5,860 nt of DNA from Candidatus Scatomorpha stercorigallinarum (GTDB lineage Bacteria; Bacillota_A; Clostridia; Oscillospirales; Oscillospiraceae), in the NCBI GenBank assembly GCA_018713375.1, contig DVOV01000053.1, positions 1 through 5,860 of the forward strand, written 5' to 3'. This document shows, one piece after another, positions 1-5,571 of the stretch. Numbering within the stretch: the first letter of the stretch is position 1; each line of letters opens with the position of its first letter. The notes under the pieces were generated by a model that made no database searches, was not told the DNA's origin, and saw only the letters and a list, made by a program, of their open reading frames with translations. The position numbers were made by a program, and so were the translations under genes.

Positions 1-18
1 GCGCTTGGATGCAGAGAA

Positions 19-59
19 GCGCGCCTCACCAACGGATGACCTCCGTCAGTGAGGCGCGC
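19..59 (-). terminator. Long GC-rich stem-loop, possible terminator of the left operon
   Basis: Bases 19-29 (GCGCGCCTCAC) pair perfectly with 49-59 (GTGAGGCGCGC). Inside them, after a CA/CA internal loop, ACGGA (32-36) pairs with TCCGT (42-46) around a five-base loop. Read on the minus strand, the stem lies about 45 bases past the glycosidase stop and is followed by TTCTCTGC, a short and imperfect T-rich tail. A smaller hairpin, CCAGGC (73-78) with GCCTGG (82-87), lies between the stop and this stem. Position and stem strength fit an intrinsic terminator, but the tail is weak. It could instead serve a gene to the left of the window or act as a 3' stabilising structure. Confidence 0.4.
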
Positions 60-104
60 AGCGCAATTGACTCCAGGCGCAGCCTGGGCCGTTGGCCGCC
101 CCCA

Positions 105-1397
105 TTACCGCAGGGCGGCGTCGATGATGACGGGGCGTCCGGCGCTGGACACCATGCCGAAACAGACCTCGGCGGTCTCGCCGCTTATGAGGTCCGTGTA
201 CTGCCCGTCGGGCAGGCCGGACTCCACGAGCGCGCTCTGGCCGTAGGCGGGGAAGAGGCCGAAGAGCTGCCGCCCGGGCAGGGAATAGGAGGCGGTGAGG
301 GCGCCGCAGGGGTGGGCCTGGACGCTGTACTTGCCCTCGGCGAAGATGCGCTCGCGCTTTATCTGTGCCAGGCGCGCCATGAGCGGCGAGAGGTCGGGCC
401 CGTGCTCGAGGTCGATGGTGTCTCTCTCAAACAGGCTCGGCAGATGCTTCGCCGCGCGCTCCTGCCCGGCGTAGACCAGCGCGGCGCCGCGCTGGAAATA
501 GTTAAAGGCCGTCCAGCTCTCCAGCGCGGTGAGGCTGGGGATGAGGAAGCCCGCGCGCGGGCGGTCGTGGTTTTCAAGGAAGCGCAGCTTGACGTAGTTT
601 TCGGGGAAGATGCCCTCCTGCGTGTTGACGGCCGCGGCGTAGGGCGCGAGCTTCTGCGCGTCGCGCAGCGCGGCCAGATAGGCGTTGGCCGTGTCGTAGT
701 CGTAGCAGAGGTCGAAGGCCCGGTAGAGCTCGGCGTCGGAGAGGCAGGGCGTGCCGTTGGCGCGGTTATAGGCGATGAAGAGCGGCTCCACGGACTCCGC
801 CAGCCAGATGCAGCCGGGGCGCACCCGCGCCACTTCTTCGCGCGCGCGCAGCCAGAAGTCCAGCGGTACCATGGGGGCCACGTCGCAGCGGAAGCCGTCC
901 ACGATGCCCGCCCACATCTTCAGCGTGTCTATCTGGTAGTCCCAGAGCGCGCCGGAGGCGGAGTAATCGAGGTCCACCACGTCGCTCCAGTCCGCCACGC
1001 GGGGCATGGGTGCGCCCTGTGCGTCGCGGATGAACCACTCCGGGTGCTCGTGCGCGAGCACGGAGTCCGGCGAGGTGTGGTTGTAGACCACGTCGATGAT
1101 GCACTTCATGCCGAGAGCGTGGATGCCGTCCACCAGGCGGCGGAAGTCCTCCAGCGTGCCGTACTCGGGGTTGACGGCGCGGTAGTCGCGGATGGCGTAG
1201 GGGCTGCCCAGCGTGCCCTTGCGCTTCACCTCGCCCAGCGGGTGGATGGGCATCAGCCAGATGATGTCCACGCCCAGCGCGGCGATGCGGTCGAGGTCGC
1301 GGCGCACGCCCTCAAAGGTGCCCTCGGGGCTGTGGTTGCGGACGAAAACGGAATAAATGACCTGGTTCCTGAGCGTTATCGGGGTATCTTTTGCCAT
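105..1397 (-). CDS. GH13 family alpha-glycosidase (alpha-amylase superfamily), cytoplasmic
   Basis: This 430-residue protein is an intact glycoside hydrolase family 13 enzyme, expected to cleave or rearrange alpha-glucosidic bonds in maltodextrin-like sugars. The four conserved regions occur in order: DVVYNH (102-107), GFRCD with the nucleophile Asp172, WLAES with the acid/base Glu201, and ENHD with Asp278 as transition-state stabiliser. A short domain B lies between about 108 and 150. The catalytic barrel starts almost at the N-terminus, so there is no N-terminal carbohydrate-binding module, and there is no signal peptide, which points to use of imported oligosaccharides in the cytoplasm. 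A small C-terminal beta domain (about 350-430) completes it. GGAGGT (1405-1410) lies seven to eight bases before the ATG and supports this start. It is the last gene of a three-gene operon. The exact substrate (alpha-amylase, neopullulanase, alpha-glucosidase or another) cannot be read from the motifs. Confidence 0.93.
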   Translation of the reverse strand: MAKDTPITLRNQVIYSVFVRNHSPEGTFEGVRRDLDRIAALGVDIIWLMPIHPLGEVKRKGTLGSPYAIRDYRAVNPEYGTLEDFRRLVDGIHALGMKCIIDVVYNHTSPDSVLAHEHPEWFIRDAQGAPMPRVADWSDVVDLDYSASGALWDYQIDTLKMWAGIVDGFRCDVAPMVPLDFWLRAREEVARVRPGCIWLAESVEPLFIAYNRANGTPCLSDAELYRAFDLCYDYDTANAYLAALRDAQKLAPYAAAVNTQEGIFPENYVKLRFLENHDRPRAGFLIPSLTALESWTAFNYFQRGAALVYAGQERAAKHLPSLFERDTIDLEHGPDLSPLMARLAQIKRERIFAEGKYSVQAHPCGALTASYSLPGRQLFGLFPAYGQSALVESGLPDGQYTDLISGETAEVCFGMVSSAGRPVIIDAALR

Positions 1398-1418
1398 TTC
1401 AGTTACCTCCTCGTATAG

Positions 1419-2039
1419 TCACGCGCCCTCGGGCGCGGAAGGTGCGATGCGGCGGCCGGGGGCGTAGAATTCCCGGTCGCGTCCGTCTATTTCCCGCAGC
1501 ACGCGGCAGGGGCTTCCCACGGCCACGACGTTGGCGGGCAGGTCGCGCGTCACCACGCTGCCCGCGCCGACGACGGTGTTGTCGCCGATGCTCACGCCCG
1601 GCAGCACGATGACGCCCGCGCCCAGCCAGCAGTTGCGCCCGATGTGTACGGGCAGGTTATACTGGTAGGCCTTTTCCCGCAGCTCGGGCAGCACCGGGTG
1701 GGCGGCGGTGGCGATGGTGACGTTGGGGCCGAACATCGTGCAGTCGCCGACGTAGATGTGCGTGTCGTCAACAAGCGTGAGGGCAAAATTGGCGAAAACA
1801 TTGCTGCCGAAGTGTACGTGCGCGCCGCCCCAGTTCGCGTGCAGCGGCGGCTCTATGTAGCAGCCCTCGCCCAGCTCGGCGAACATCTCCCGCAGCAGCC
1901 GCTCGCGCCGCTCCGGCTCGGAGGGGCGGGTGGCGTTGAATTCATATAGCAGCTCCTGCCTCGCGGCCTGCTCGCGCGCCAGTTCCGCGTCGCCGGGCAG
2001 ATAGAGCCCGCCTGTGTGCAGTATGTCAGTTATTCCCAT
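1419..2039 (-). CDS. Sugar O-acetyltransferase, maltose/galactoside acetyltransferase type (left-handed beta-helix)
   Basis: This 206-residue protein belongs to the hexapeptide-repeat acyltransferases close to maltose O-acetyltransferase and LacA, which move acetyl from acetyl-CoA to a sugar hydroxyl, usually as trimers in the cytoplasm. The N-terminal helical maltose-acetyltransferase domain covers about 1-55, with the typical LYLPGDAEL start. Imperfect hexapeptide repeats follow from about 72 to 170 (IYVGDC, VHIGRNCWLGAGVIVLPGVSIGDNTV in pieces). His114 in ATAAHP is the expected catalytic base, and Asn84 in VFANF matches the conserved partner Asn. The end VVAVGSPCRVLREI is the usual family closing motif. 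GGGAGG (2045-2050) stands five bases before the ATG. The stop of the upstream amidohydrolase is 15 bases away and the glycosidase start is 21 bases downstream, so co-transcription is likely. The acceptor sugar is unknown; the glycosidase neighbour suggests maltose or glucose, by inference only. Confidence 0.93.
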   Translation of the reverse strand: MGITDILHTGGLYLPGDAELAREQAARQELLYEFNATRPSEPERRERLLREMFAELGEGCYIEPPLHANWGGAHVHFGSNVFANFALTLVDDTHIYVGDCTMFGPNVTIATAAHPVLPELREKAYQYNLPVHIGRNCWLGAGVIVLPGVSIGDNTVVGAGSVVTRDLPANVVAVGSPCRVLREIDGRDREFYAPGRRIAPSAPEGA

Positions 2040-2054
2040 ATCGTCCTCCCTGAT

Positions 2055-2933
2055 CTATGCCCGGCGGTCCGGGCGGATGAAGGGCTCGCGCACCTCGCGC
2101 GAGCAGAGCGCACCGTAGAGCTCCGGACGGCGGTAGGCGTTGCCGTGGACTTCCGCGGCGCGGTAGGCGCGCAGCGCGTCCAGATCGAGCCGCGCGAGGT
2201 AGATGCCCGGCCCGCCGGGCGCTTCCAGCACGCAGGTGTCCCGCGAAGCGGCCTCCCCCGGGGCGTATGCCACGCCGTCGAAGAGCGTGGAGCGGCCGTT
2301 GCAGTCCGGCTGCCCGGCGGGGTAGTTGCAGGTGGCGAGGGCGAGCATGTTCTCATACGCCCGGGCGCGCAGCTGCGCCAGGCGGTTCAGCTCCATCGGG
2401 CAGGCGTTGGGCACCAGTATCAGCTCCGCCCCGGCGAGCATCAGCAGCCGCGCGCTCTCCGGGAACTCGCGGTCGTAGCAGATCATCGCGCCCACCTGCA
2501 CCGCGCCCGCCGCCGTGTCCAATGGGGCAGTGGGGAAGCCGCCCCCCGGCGTCAGCACGCGCTCCTCGCCGAAGTCGCAGGTGTGCGCCTTGGCGTAGTC
2601 GAGGACGCGCTGCCCGCGCCGGTCAAAGAGCGCGAGCGCGTTGCGCGCAGAGGGCCCGAAGCGCTCGAGGTAGGTGATGGCCACGGCCATGCCGAGTTCC
2701 CCGGCAAGGCGGCCAAAGGCGGAGACGAACGCGCCGTCCGCCGCGACGGCGAGGGCGCGCAGCTCCGGCAGGGGCTGCGGTATGCGGTAGCCGCAGCTCC
2801 ACATCTCCGGGAAGAGGGCGATGTCTGCCCCCAGCTCCGCCGCCCGGCGGCAGGCGGCGAGGCCGAGCGCGAGGTTTTCCTCCGTGCCCTCACCCGGCAG
2901 CAGCTGCAGCAGGGCGATAGTCAGAGCGGCCAT
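2055..2933 (-). CDS. Carbon-nitrogen hydrolase, nitrilase superfamily amidohydrolase
   Basis: This 292-residue protein is a nitrilase-superfamily amidohydrolase, a fold that hydrolyses carbon-nitrogen bonds (amides, N-carbamoyl groups, sometimes nitriles) through a Glu-Lys-Cys triad. All three residues are in their family contexts: Glu43 in LFPEMW, Lys115 in DYAKAH and Cys152 in ICYDREFPES. The stretch ARLLMLAGAELILVPNACPM (about 161-180) is also typical. Length is normal for a single-domain member and there is no signal peptide or membrane segment. The start has GGAGG (2941-2945) seven bases upstream. It is the first gene of the operon, ending in TAG 15 bases before the acetyltransferase. 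The substrate cannot be predicted; the CYDREFPES signature points to an aliphatic amidase or carbamoylase-like branch rather than a true nitrilase, but this is judgement. No known pathway joins it obviously to the two sugar enzymes. Confidence 0.92.
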   Translation of the reverse strand: MAALTIALLQLLPGEGTEENLALGLAACRRAAELGADIALFPEMWSCGYRIPQPLPELRALAVAADGAFVSAFGRLAGELGMAVAITYLERFGPSARNALALFDRRGQRVLDYAKAHTCDFGEERVLTPGGGFPTAPLDTAAGAVQVGAMICYDREFPESARLLMLAGAELILVPNACPMELNRLAQLRARAYENMLALATCNYPAGQPDCNGRSTLFDGVAYAPGEAASRDTCVLEAPGGPGIYLARLDLDALRAYRAAEVHGNAYRRPELYGALCSREVREPFIRPDRRA

Positions 2934-2959
2934 GGGCGGGCCTCCTTTTTCCGCTTTCT

Positions 2960-2978
2960 GCGCGGCCGGCCGCCGCGC
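2960..2978 (-). other. GC hairpin at the expected 5' end of the amidohydrolase mRNA
   Basis: GCGCGGC (2960-2966) pairs with GCCGCGC (2972-2978) around a five-base loop, giving seven G-C pairs. On the minus strand it would lie right at the predicted transcript start and about 26 bases before the start codon, without covering the ribosome binding site. No T tract follows, so it is not a terminator. A 5' stabilising hairpin is one reading; chance pairing in GC-rich DNA is another. Confidence 0.35.
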
Positions 2979-2984
2979 GAGCTG

Positions 2985-3013
2985 ATTCTATCACGCGGCG
3001 CGGCGCTCCGCAA
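2985..3013 (-). promoter_or_regulatory. Candidate sigma-A promoter of the amidohydrolase operon
   Basis: On the minus strand TTGCGG (3013 to 3008) and TAGAAT (2990 to 2985) are separated by 17 bases, the optimal spacing. The first element matches TTGACA at four of six positions and the second matches TATAAT at five of six. Transcription would begin near 2978, giving a leader of about 45 bases before the ATG at 2933. It is the only good match I found in the divergent gap facing left. Confidence 0.55.
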
Positions 3014-3035
3014 GGGAGAAAAAGCGCCGTGCCGC
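2995..3035. repeat. 13-bp inverted repeat between the divergent promoters
   Basis: Bases 2995-3007 pair with 3023-3035 over 13 positions (12 Watson-Crick plus one G-T), with a 15-base AG-rich loop at 3008-3022. The left arm lies in the spacer of the candidate leftward promoter and the loop contains its -35 element. Neither predicted transcript should include it, so it is more likely a DNA-level element such as a protein-binding site than an RNA structure, if it is functional at all. Confidence 0.4.
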
Positions 3036-3085
3036 CGCGCGCGGAGGGGAAACCGCGGATTTTTGGATTTAGCGGGAAAAAGCAC

Positions 3086-3113
3086 TTGACAAGCGCGCGA
3101 TAGCGTGTATAAT
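3086..3113 (+). promoter_or_regulatory. Strong sigma-A promoter of the lysine transporter operon
   Basis: TTGACA (3086-3091) and TATAAT (3108-3113) are both perfect consensus matches, 16 bases apart. The stretch just upstream (3059-3082) is locally A/T-rich in an otherwise GC-rich region and could act as an UP-type element. Transcription should start around 3120, about 15 bases before the first helix of the riboswitch, which is the normal layout for a riboswitch-controlled operon. Confidence 0.9.
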
Positions 3114-3130
3114 AATGCGTAATTTCATAT

Positions 3131-3291
3131 GAAAGATAGAGGCGCGGCCGACAAGAGTACGCACGGGAAAACGCCAGACAGCGTGTGCCGAAAGGGGAAG
3201 CCGCCGAGGGGTCGGGTATGTGTCTGAGTTCCCGTCGCCCGGGCCGGGGGATAACATCCGTCGGACTGTCACGGTCGTGGAGCGCTATCGA
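3131..3291 (+). ncRNA. Lysine riboswitch aptamer (L box)
   Basis: This is a cis-acting RNA that binds L-lysine and controls downstream expression. The core blocks conserved in the lysine riboswitch family appear in order and in the right spacing: GATAGAGGCGC (3135-3145), AAGAGTA (3153-3159), GAAAGGGGAAG (3190-3200), GCCGCCGAG (3200-3208), GACTGTCA (3264-3271) and GTGGAGCGCTATC (3277-3289). GATAG (3135-3139) pairs with CTATC (3285-3289) to close helix P1. GGC segments at 3141-3148 pair with GCCGCC at 3200-3205 for P2, and local hairpins fill the remaining arms, for example CCGGGGGAT with ATCCGTCGG at about 3244-3264. The span is slightly compact but complete. It lies directly after a consensus promoter and upstream of an amino acid ABC importer, so it should repress importer synthesis when lysine is abundant. 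Confidence 0.95.
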
Positions 3292-3306
3292 AAACAGTGA
3301 AAGCAT

Positions 3307-3360
3307 TTTGCCGCCATTGGACTTCACCACCGGGAGAAGAAGTTCAAGGCGGTAAATTTT
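3307..3360 (+). terminator. Terminator-like stem-loop of the riboswitch expression platform
   Basis: TTTGCCGCC (3307-3315) pairs with GGCGGTAAA (3348-3356), and TTGGACTTC (3317-3325) pairs with GAAGTTCAA (3339-3347). This makes a stem of 18 pairs with one bulged A (3316), two G-U pairs and a 13-base loop. TTTT (3357-3360) follows, then ATGTGT. The position, 18 bases after the aptamer's closing helix, fits a transcription-terminating riboswitch. The T tract is short, so termination strength is uncertain. Confidence 0.72.
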
Positions 3361-3613
3361 ATGTGTCTCACGCACCGACGCGCCCAACGCCGCTTGATCC
3401 TACTGACGCGGGCATCTGCCGTGTTTCGCTCCCTTGACGGGCACAAAGCCCGCCTGCGGTTGCGAAGCCTTGCATCTGCCTCGCCTCAGCGGATCCATCG
3501 GCATTGTTCGTTCGGCGTGTGAGCCACCGAATTTTCCTTGAGCTTCACAGCCGGACCAGCGGGCGCGAGACCCGCCGCGGAACATCGCGTGGAAAAAAGA
3601 AGCGAAAGGACAA
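3361..3613 (+). other. Unassigned 253-base leader between riboswitch terminator and first gene
   Basis: I find no convincing gene, second promoter or recognised RNA family here. It contains small hairpins, CGGGC (3438-3442) with GCCCG (3448-3452) and GCGGG (3559-3563) with CCCGC (3571-3575). It also has a direct repeat GCATCTGCC at 3412-3420 and 3472-3480, exactly 60 bases apart. A 53-codon open frame runs from ATG at 3361 to TGA at 3520-3522; its product would be arginine- and histidine-rich, with no family resemblance I can recognise. The last 20 bases are purine-rich and supply the ribosome binding site of the binding-protein gene. Confidence 0.6.
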
Positions 3614-4579
3614 ATGAAAATGACCAGAAGGATACTTGCCATGCTCATGGCCCTCGCCATGATGTTCGCCTTCGCCGCCTGCGGCGAAGAGCCCGCCGCC
3701 GACGCGGAGGACACGGTCCTCTCCGCCGAGGAGCTGCAGGCCCAGGTCCAGGCCATCGTGGACGCGCTGACCGTCCCCGAGGACGTCGACCCCGCCGCCG
3801 TGCAGGGCGTTGAGGATGGCGTACTGACCGTCGCCATGGAGTGCGCCTATCCTCCGTACAACTGGACGCAGATCGACGACTCCAACGACGCCGTCGCGGT
3901 CTCCAACGCCTCCGGCAGCTACGCCAACGGCTACGACGTCATGATGAGCCAGATCGTCTGCGACCTCTACGGCTGGGAGCTCGAAGTCGTCTCCAGCGCG
4001 TGGGACAGCCTGGTCCCCGGCGTGCAGAGCGGCACCTACGACGCCGTCATTGCCGGCCAGAGCATGACCGCCGACCGCATGAGCGAAGTTGACATGGCCG
4101 GCCCGTACTACTACGCCGACATCGTCGTCGTCACCACCGCCGACGGCGAGTACGCCGGAGCCCAGAGCATCGCCGACCTCGCCGGCGGCACCGCCACCGC
4201 GCAGAGCGGCACCATCTGGTACGACTCCTGCCTGCCCCAGATCCCCGACGTTAATCTGCTCGCCCCCGCCGACACCGCCCCCAGCATGATCATGAGCCTG
4301 ACCACCGGGCAGTGCGACTACATCTGCACCGACGTCCCCACCGCCACCGCCGCCGTGCGCAATAACGAGGGCCTCAAGATCCTCAACTTCTCCGGCACCG
4401 ACGGCGACTTCCAGTTCGCCAGCGAGGAAGAGCGCGCCGAGAACGTCAACATCGGCATCAGCGTCCAGAAGGGCAACACCACCCTGCTCGACGCCATGAA
4501 CGCCGTGCTCGGGCAGATGGACTCCGCCGACTTTAACACCATCATGGACTACGCCATCGCCATCCAGCCCGAGATCTGA
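3614..4579 (+). CDS. Lysine/polar amino acid ABC transporter substrate-binding lipoprotein
   Basis: This 321-residue protein is a family 3 extracellular solute-binding protein that captures an amino acid outside the membrane and delivers it to the permease. A signal peptide with basic MKMTRR and a hydrophobic core ends in FAAC, placing the lipid-anchored Cys at residue 23. An acidic linker of about 45 residues follows, then the binding domain from about 69. GVLTVAMECAYPPYNW (69-84) is the family entry motif. MTADRMSEVDMAGPYY carries Arg155, expected to bind the substrate carboxylate; AQSGT (196-200) and Asp240 in YICTD match the other ligand-contact positions. Lysine specificity comes from the riboswitch, not from these general motifs. 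AAAGGA (3605-3610) is only three bases before this ATG but nine before the second ATG at 3620, so translation may start two codons later. Codons end overwhelmingly in C or G, as expected for an abundant protein. Confidence 0.95.
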   Translation: MKMTRRILAMLMALAMMFAFAACGEEPAADAEDTVLSAEELQAQVQAIVDALTVPEDVDPAAVQGVEDGVLTVAMECAYPPYNWTQIDDSNDAVAVSNASGSYANGYDVMMSQIVCDLYGWELEVVSSAWDSLVPGVQSGTYDAVIAGQSMTADRMSEVDMAGPYYYADIVVVTTADGEYAGAQSIADLAGGTATAQSGTIWYDSCLPQIPDVNLLAPADTAPSMIMSLTTGQCDYICTDVPTATAAVRNNEGLKILNFSGTDGDFQFASEEERAENVNIGISVQKGNTTLLDAMNAVLGQMDSADFNTIMDYAIAIQPEI

Positions 4580-4610
4580 CAGGCTGCCTGACGCAGCTGC
4601 AATGCCTTTC

Positions 4611-4640
4611 ACAGGGCGCGACCTTCCGGCCGCGCCCTGT
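4611..4640 (+). other. Intercistronic stem-loop between binding-protein and permease genes
   Basis: ACAGGGCGCG (4611-4620) pairs perfectly with CGCGCCCTGT (4631-4640) around a ten-base loop that can itself form two C-G pairs. The sequence after it (TACCCGCG) has no T tract, so it is a poor intrinsic terminator. A structure in this place can protect the 3' end of the binding-protein message and give more binding protein than permease; that role is inferred from other binding-protein operons. Confidence 0.6.
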
Positions 4641-4676
4641 TACCCGCGAATAAATATAAAGGGGTCCTGACCGCCG

Positions 4677-5570
4677 ATGAACGTTTTCTCCAAGTTGATA
4701 TCCGACATATGGGCGCTGCTCGACGTATACTGGCTGATGTACCTCAAAAACATGGGCAATACGCTCGTGCTGGCGCTCATCGCCACGCTGATAGGCTTCA
4801 TCATCGGCCTCACCTGCGGCATCCTCAACACCATCCCCTGCACCAGGAAGGACCCGGCGGCGAAGCGGGTGCTCCTCAAGATCGTGCGGGCGATAGTCCG
4901 CGCCTATGTGGAGATATTCCGCGGCACGCCCATGATACTCCAGGCCGTGTTCATCTTCTACGGCCTGCCCTACTTCACCAACAACGCCATGCGCTTTGAC
5001 AGCATCTGGGCGGCGTCCATCCTGATAGTCTCCATCAACACCGGCGCATATATGGCCGAGAGCGTGCGCGGCGGCATCATCTCCATCGACCCCGGCCAGA
5101 CCGAGGGCGCCAAGAGCATCGGTATGAACCACTTCCAGACTATGACCAGCGTCATACTGCCGCAGGCCATCCGCAACATCATGCCGCAGATAGGCAATAA
5201 CTTCATCATCAACGTGAAAGATACCTCCGTAATGTTCATAATCGGCTTTATGGAGTTCTTCGCCTTCCACCGCCAGCTGGTCGCGCTGAACAACAAGTAC
5301 TTCCCGAGCGCCACCATCGAAATGGTCGGCTACCTCATCGTCACGCTGACGGCGTCGATACTGCTGCGGTGGCTGGAGCGCCGCATGGACGGCAAGAGCA
5401 GCTACGAGCTGGTGCAGACGGACGACCTCACCATGGCCGCCGGCACCTACAGCCACCCGGACCGCGGCACGCCCTTTGACGAGCGCAGCAGCGAGTTCGG
5501 CGAGGAGGGCCGCAAGCGGATACGCGGCGCGCTGAAAAACAGCAACGGCAGTTCAAGGGAGGGACGGTAA
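4677..5570 (+). CDS. Amino acid ABC transporter permease, HisM/GlnP family
   Basis: This 297-residue inner-membrane protein forms the channel of the importer. About five hydrophobic segments are visible (roughly 29-51, 84-100, 108-128, 180-198 and 213-234). The cytoplasmic EAA loop that docks on the ATPase is clear: EGAKSIG begins at Glu143, Gly149 is present and ILP falls at 160-162. FRGTPMILQ (81-89) is the usual family signature. As no second permease appears before the ATPase gene, it probably works as a homodimer. The family normally ends near RWLERRMDG (231-239); here a hydrophilic tail of about 55 residues follows. An in-frame TGA at 4668 leaves this ATG as the only near start. Its ribosome binding site AAAGGGG (4658-4664) is 12 bases away, longer than usual, which suggests modest translation. 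Confidence 0.94.
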   Translation: MNVFSKLISDIWALLDVYWLMYLKNMGNTLVLALIATLIGFIIGLTCGILNTIPCTRKDPAAKRVLLKIVRAIVRAYVEIFRGTPMILQAVFIFYGLPYFTNNAMRFDSIWAASILIVSINTGAYMAESVRGGIISIDPGQTEGAKSIGMNHFQTMTSVILPQAIRNIMPQIGNNFIINVKDTSVMFIIGFMEFFAFHRQLVALNNKYFPSATIEMVGYLIVTLTASILLRWLERRMDGKSSYELVQTDDLTMAAGTYSHPDRGTPFDERSSEFGEEGRKRIRGALKNSNGSSREGR

Positions 5571-5571
5571 A

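Noticed and set aside
9..1418. 469-codon open frame on the plus strand opposite the glycosidase
   Set aside because: Its translation is low-complexity, rich in Val, Gly, Ala and Arg, with no family motif. It mirrors the minus-strand gene, which has all GH13 catalytic motifs. Such antisense frames are expected in GC-rich genes.
3040..3070. Plus-strand hairpin CGCGG/CCGCG followed by ATTTTT, terminator-like
   Set aside because: The stem is only five pairs with an eight-base loop, and there is no plus-strand gene upstream for it to terminate. The A/T-rich part is more likely promoter-proximal sequence.
2016..3089. 357-codon open frame on the plus strand opposite the amidohydrolase
   Set aside because: It is an antisense shadow with biased Arg/Ala/Val composition, and it runs over the divergent promoter region. 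The minus-strand amidohydrolase explains the stretch.
2890..3387. 165-codon minus-strand open frame across the intergenic region
   Set aside because: It overlaps the start of the amidohydrolase gene and runs antisense through the promoter, riboswitch and terminator, whose constraints explain the sequence.
3361..3613. A second riboswitch or T-box in the distal leader
   Set aside because: I found no T-box TGGNACCGCG motif and no core motif of another riboswitch class that I know.
3545..4612. 355-codon minus-strand open frame opposite the binding-protein gene
   Set aside because: It is Gly/Val/Asp-rich with repeated HDG-like runs, the reverse complement of C-ending codons in the binding-protein gene, and has no recognisable domain.
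4542..5456. 304-codon minus-strand open frame opposite the permease gene
   Set aside because: It is composed mainly of Ala, Val, Asp, Glu and His with no membrane segments or motifs. The plus strand encodes a clear ABC permease.
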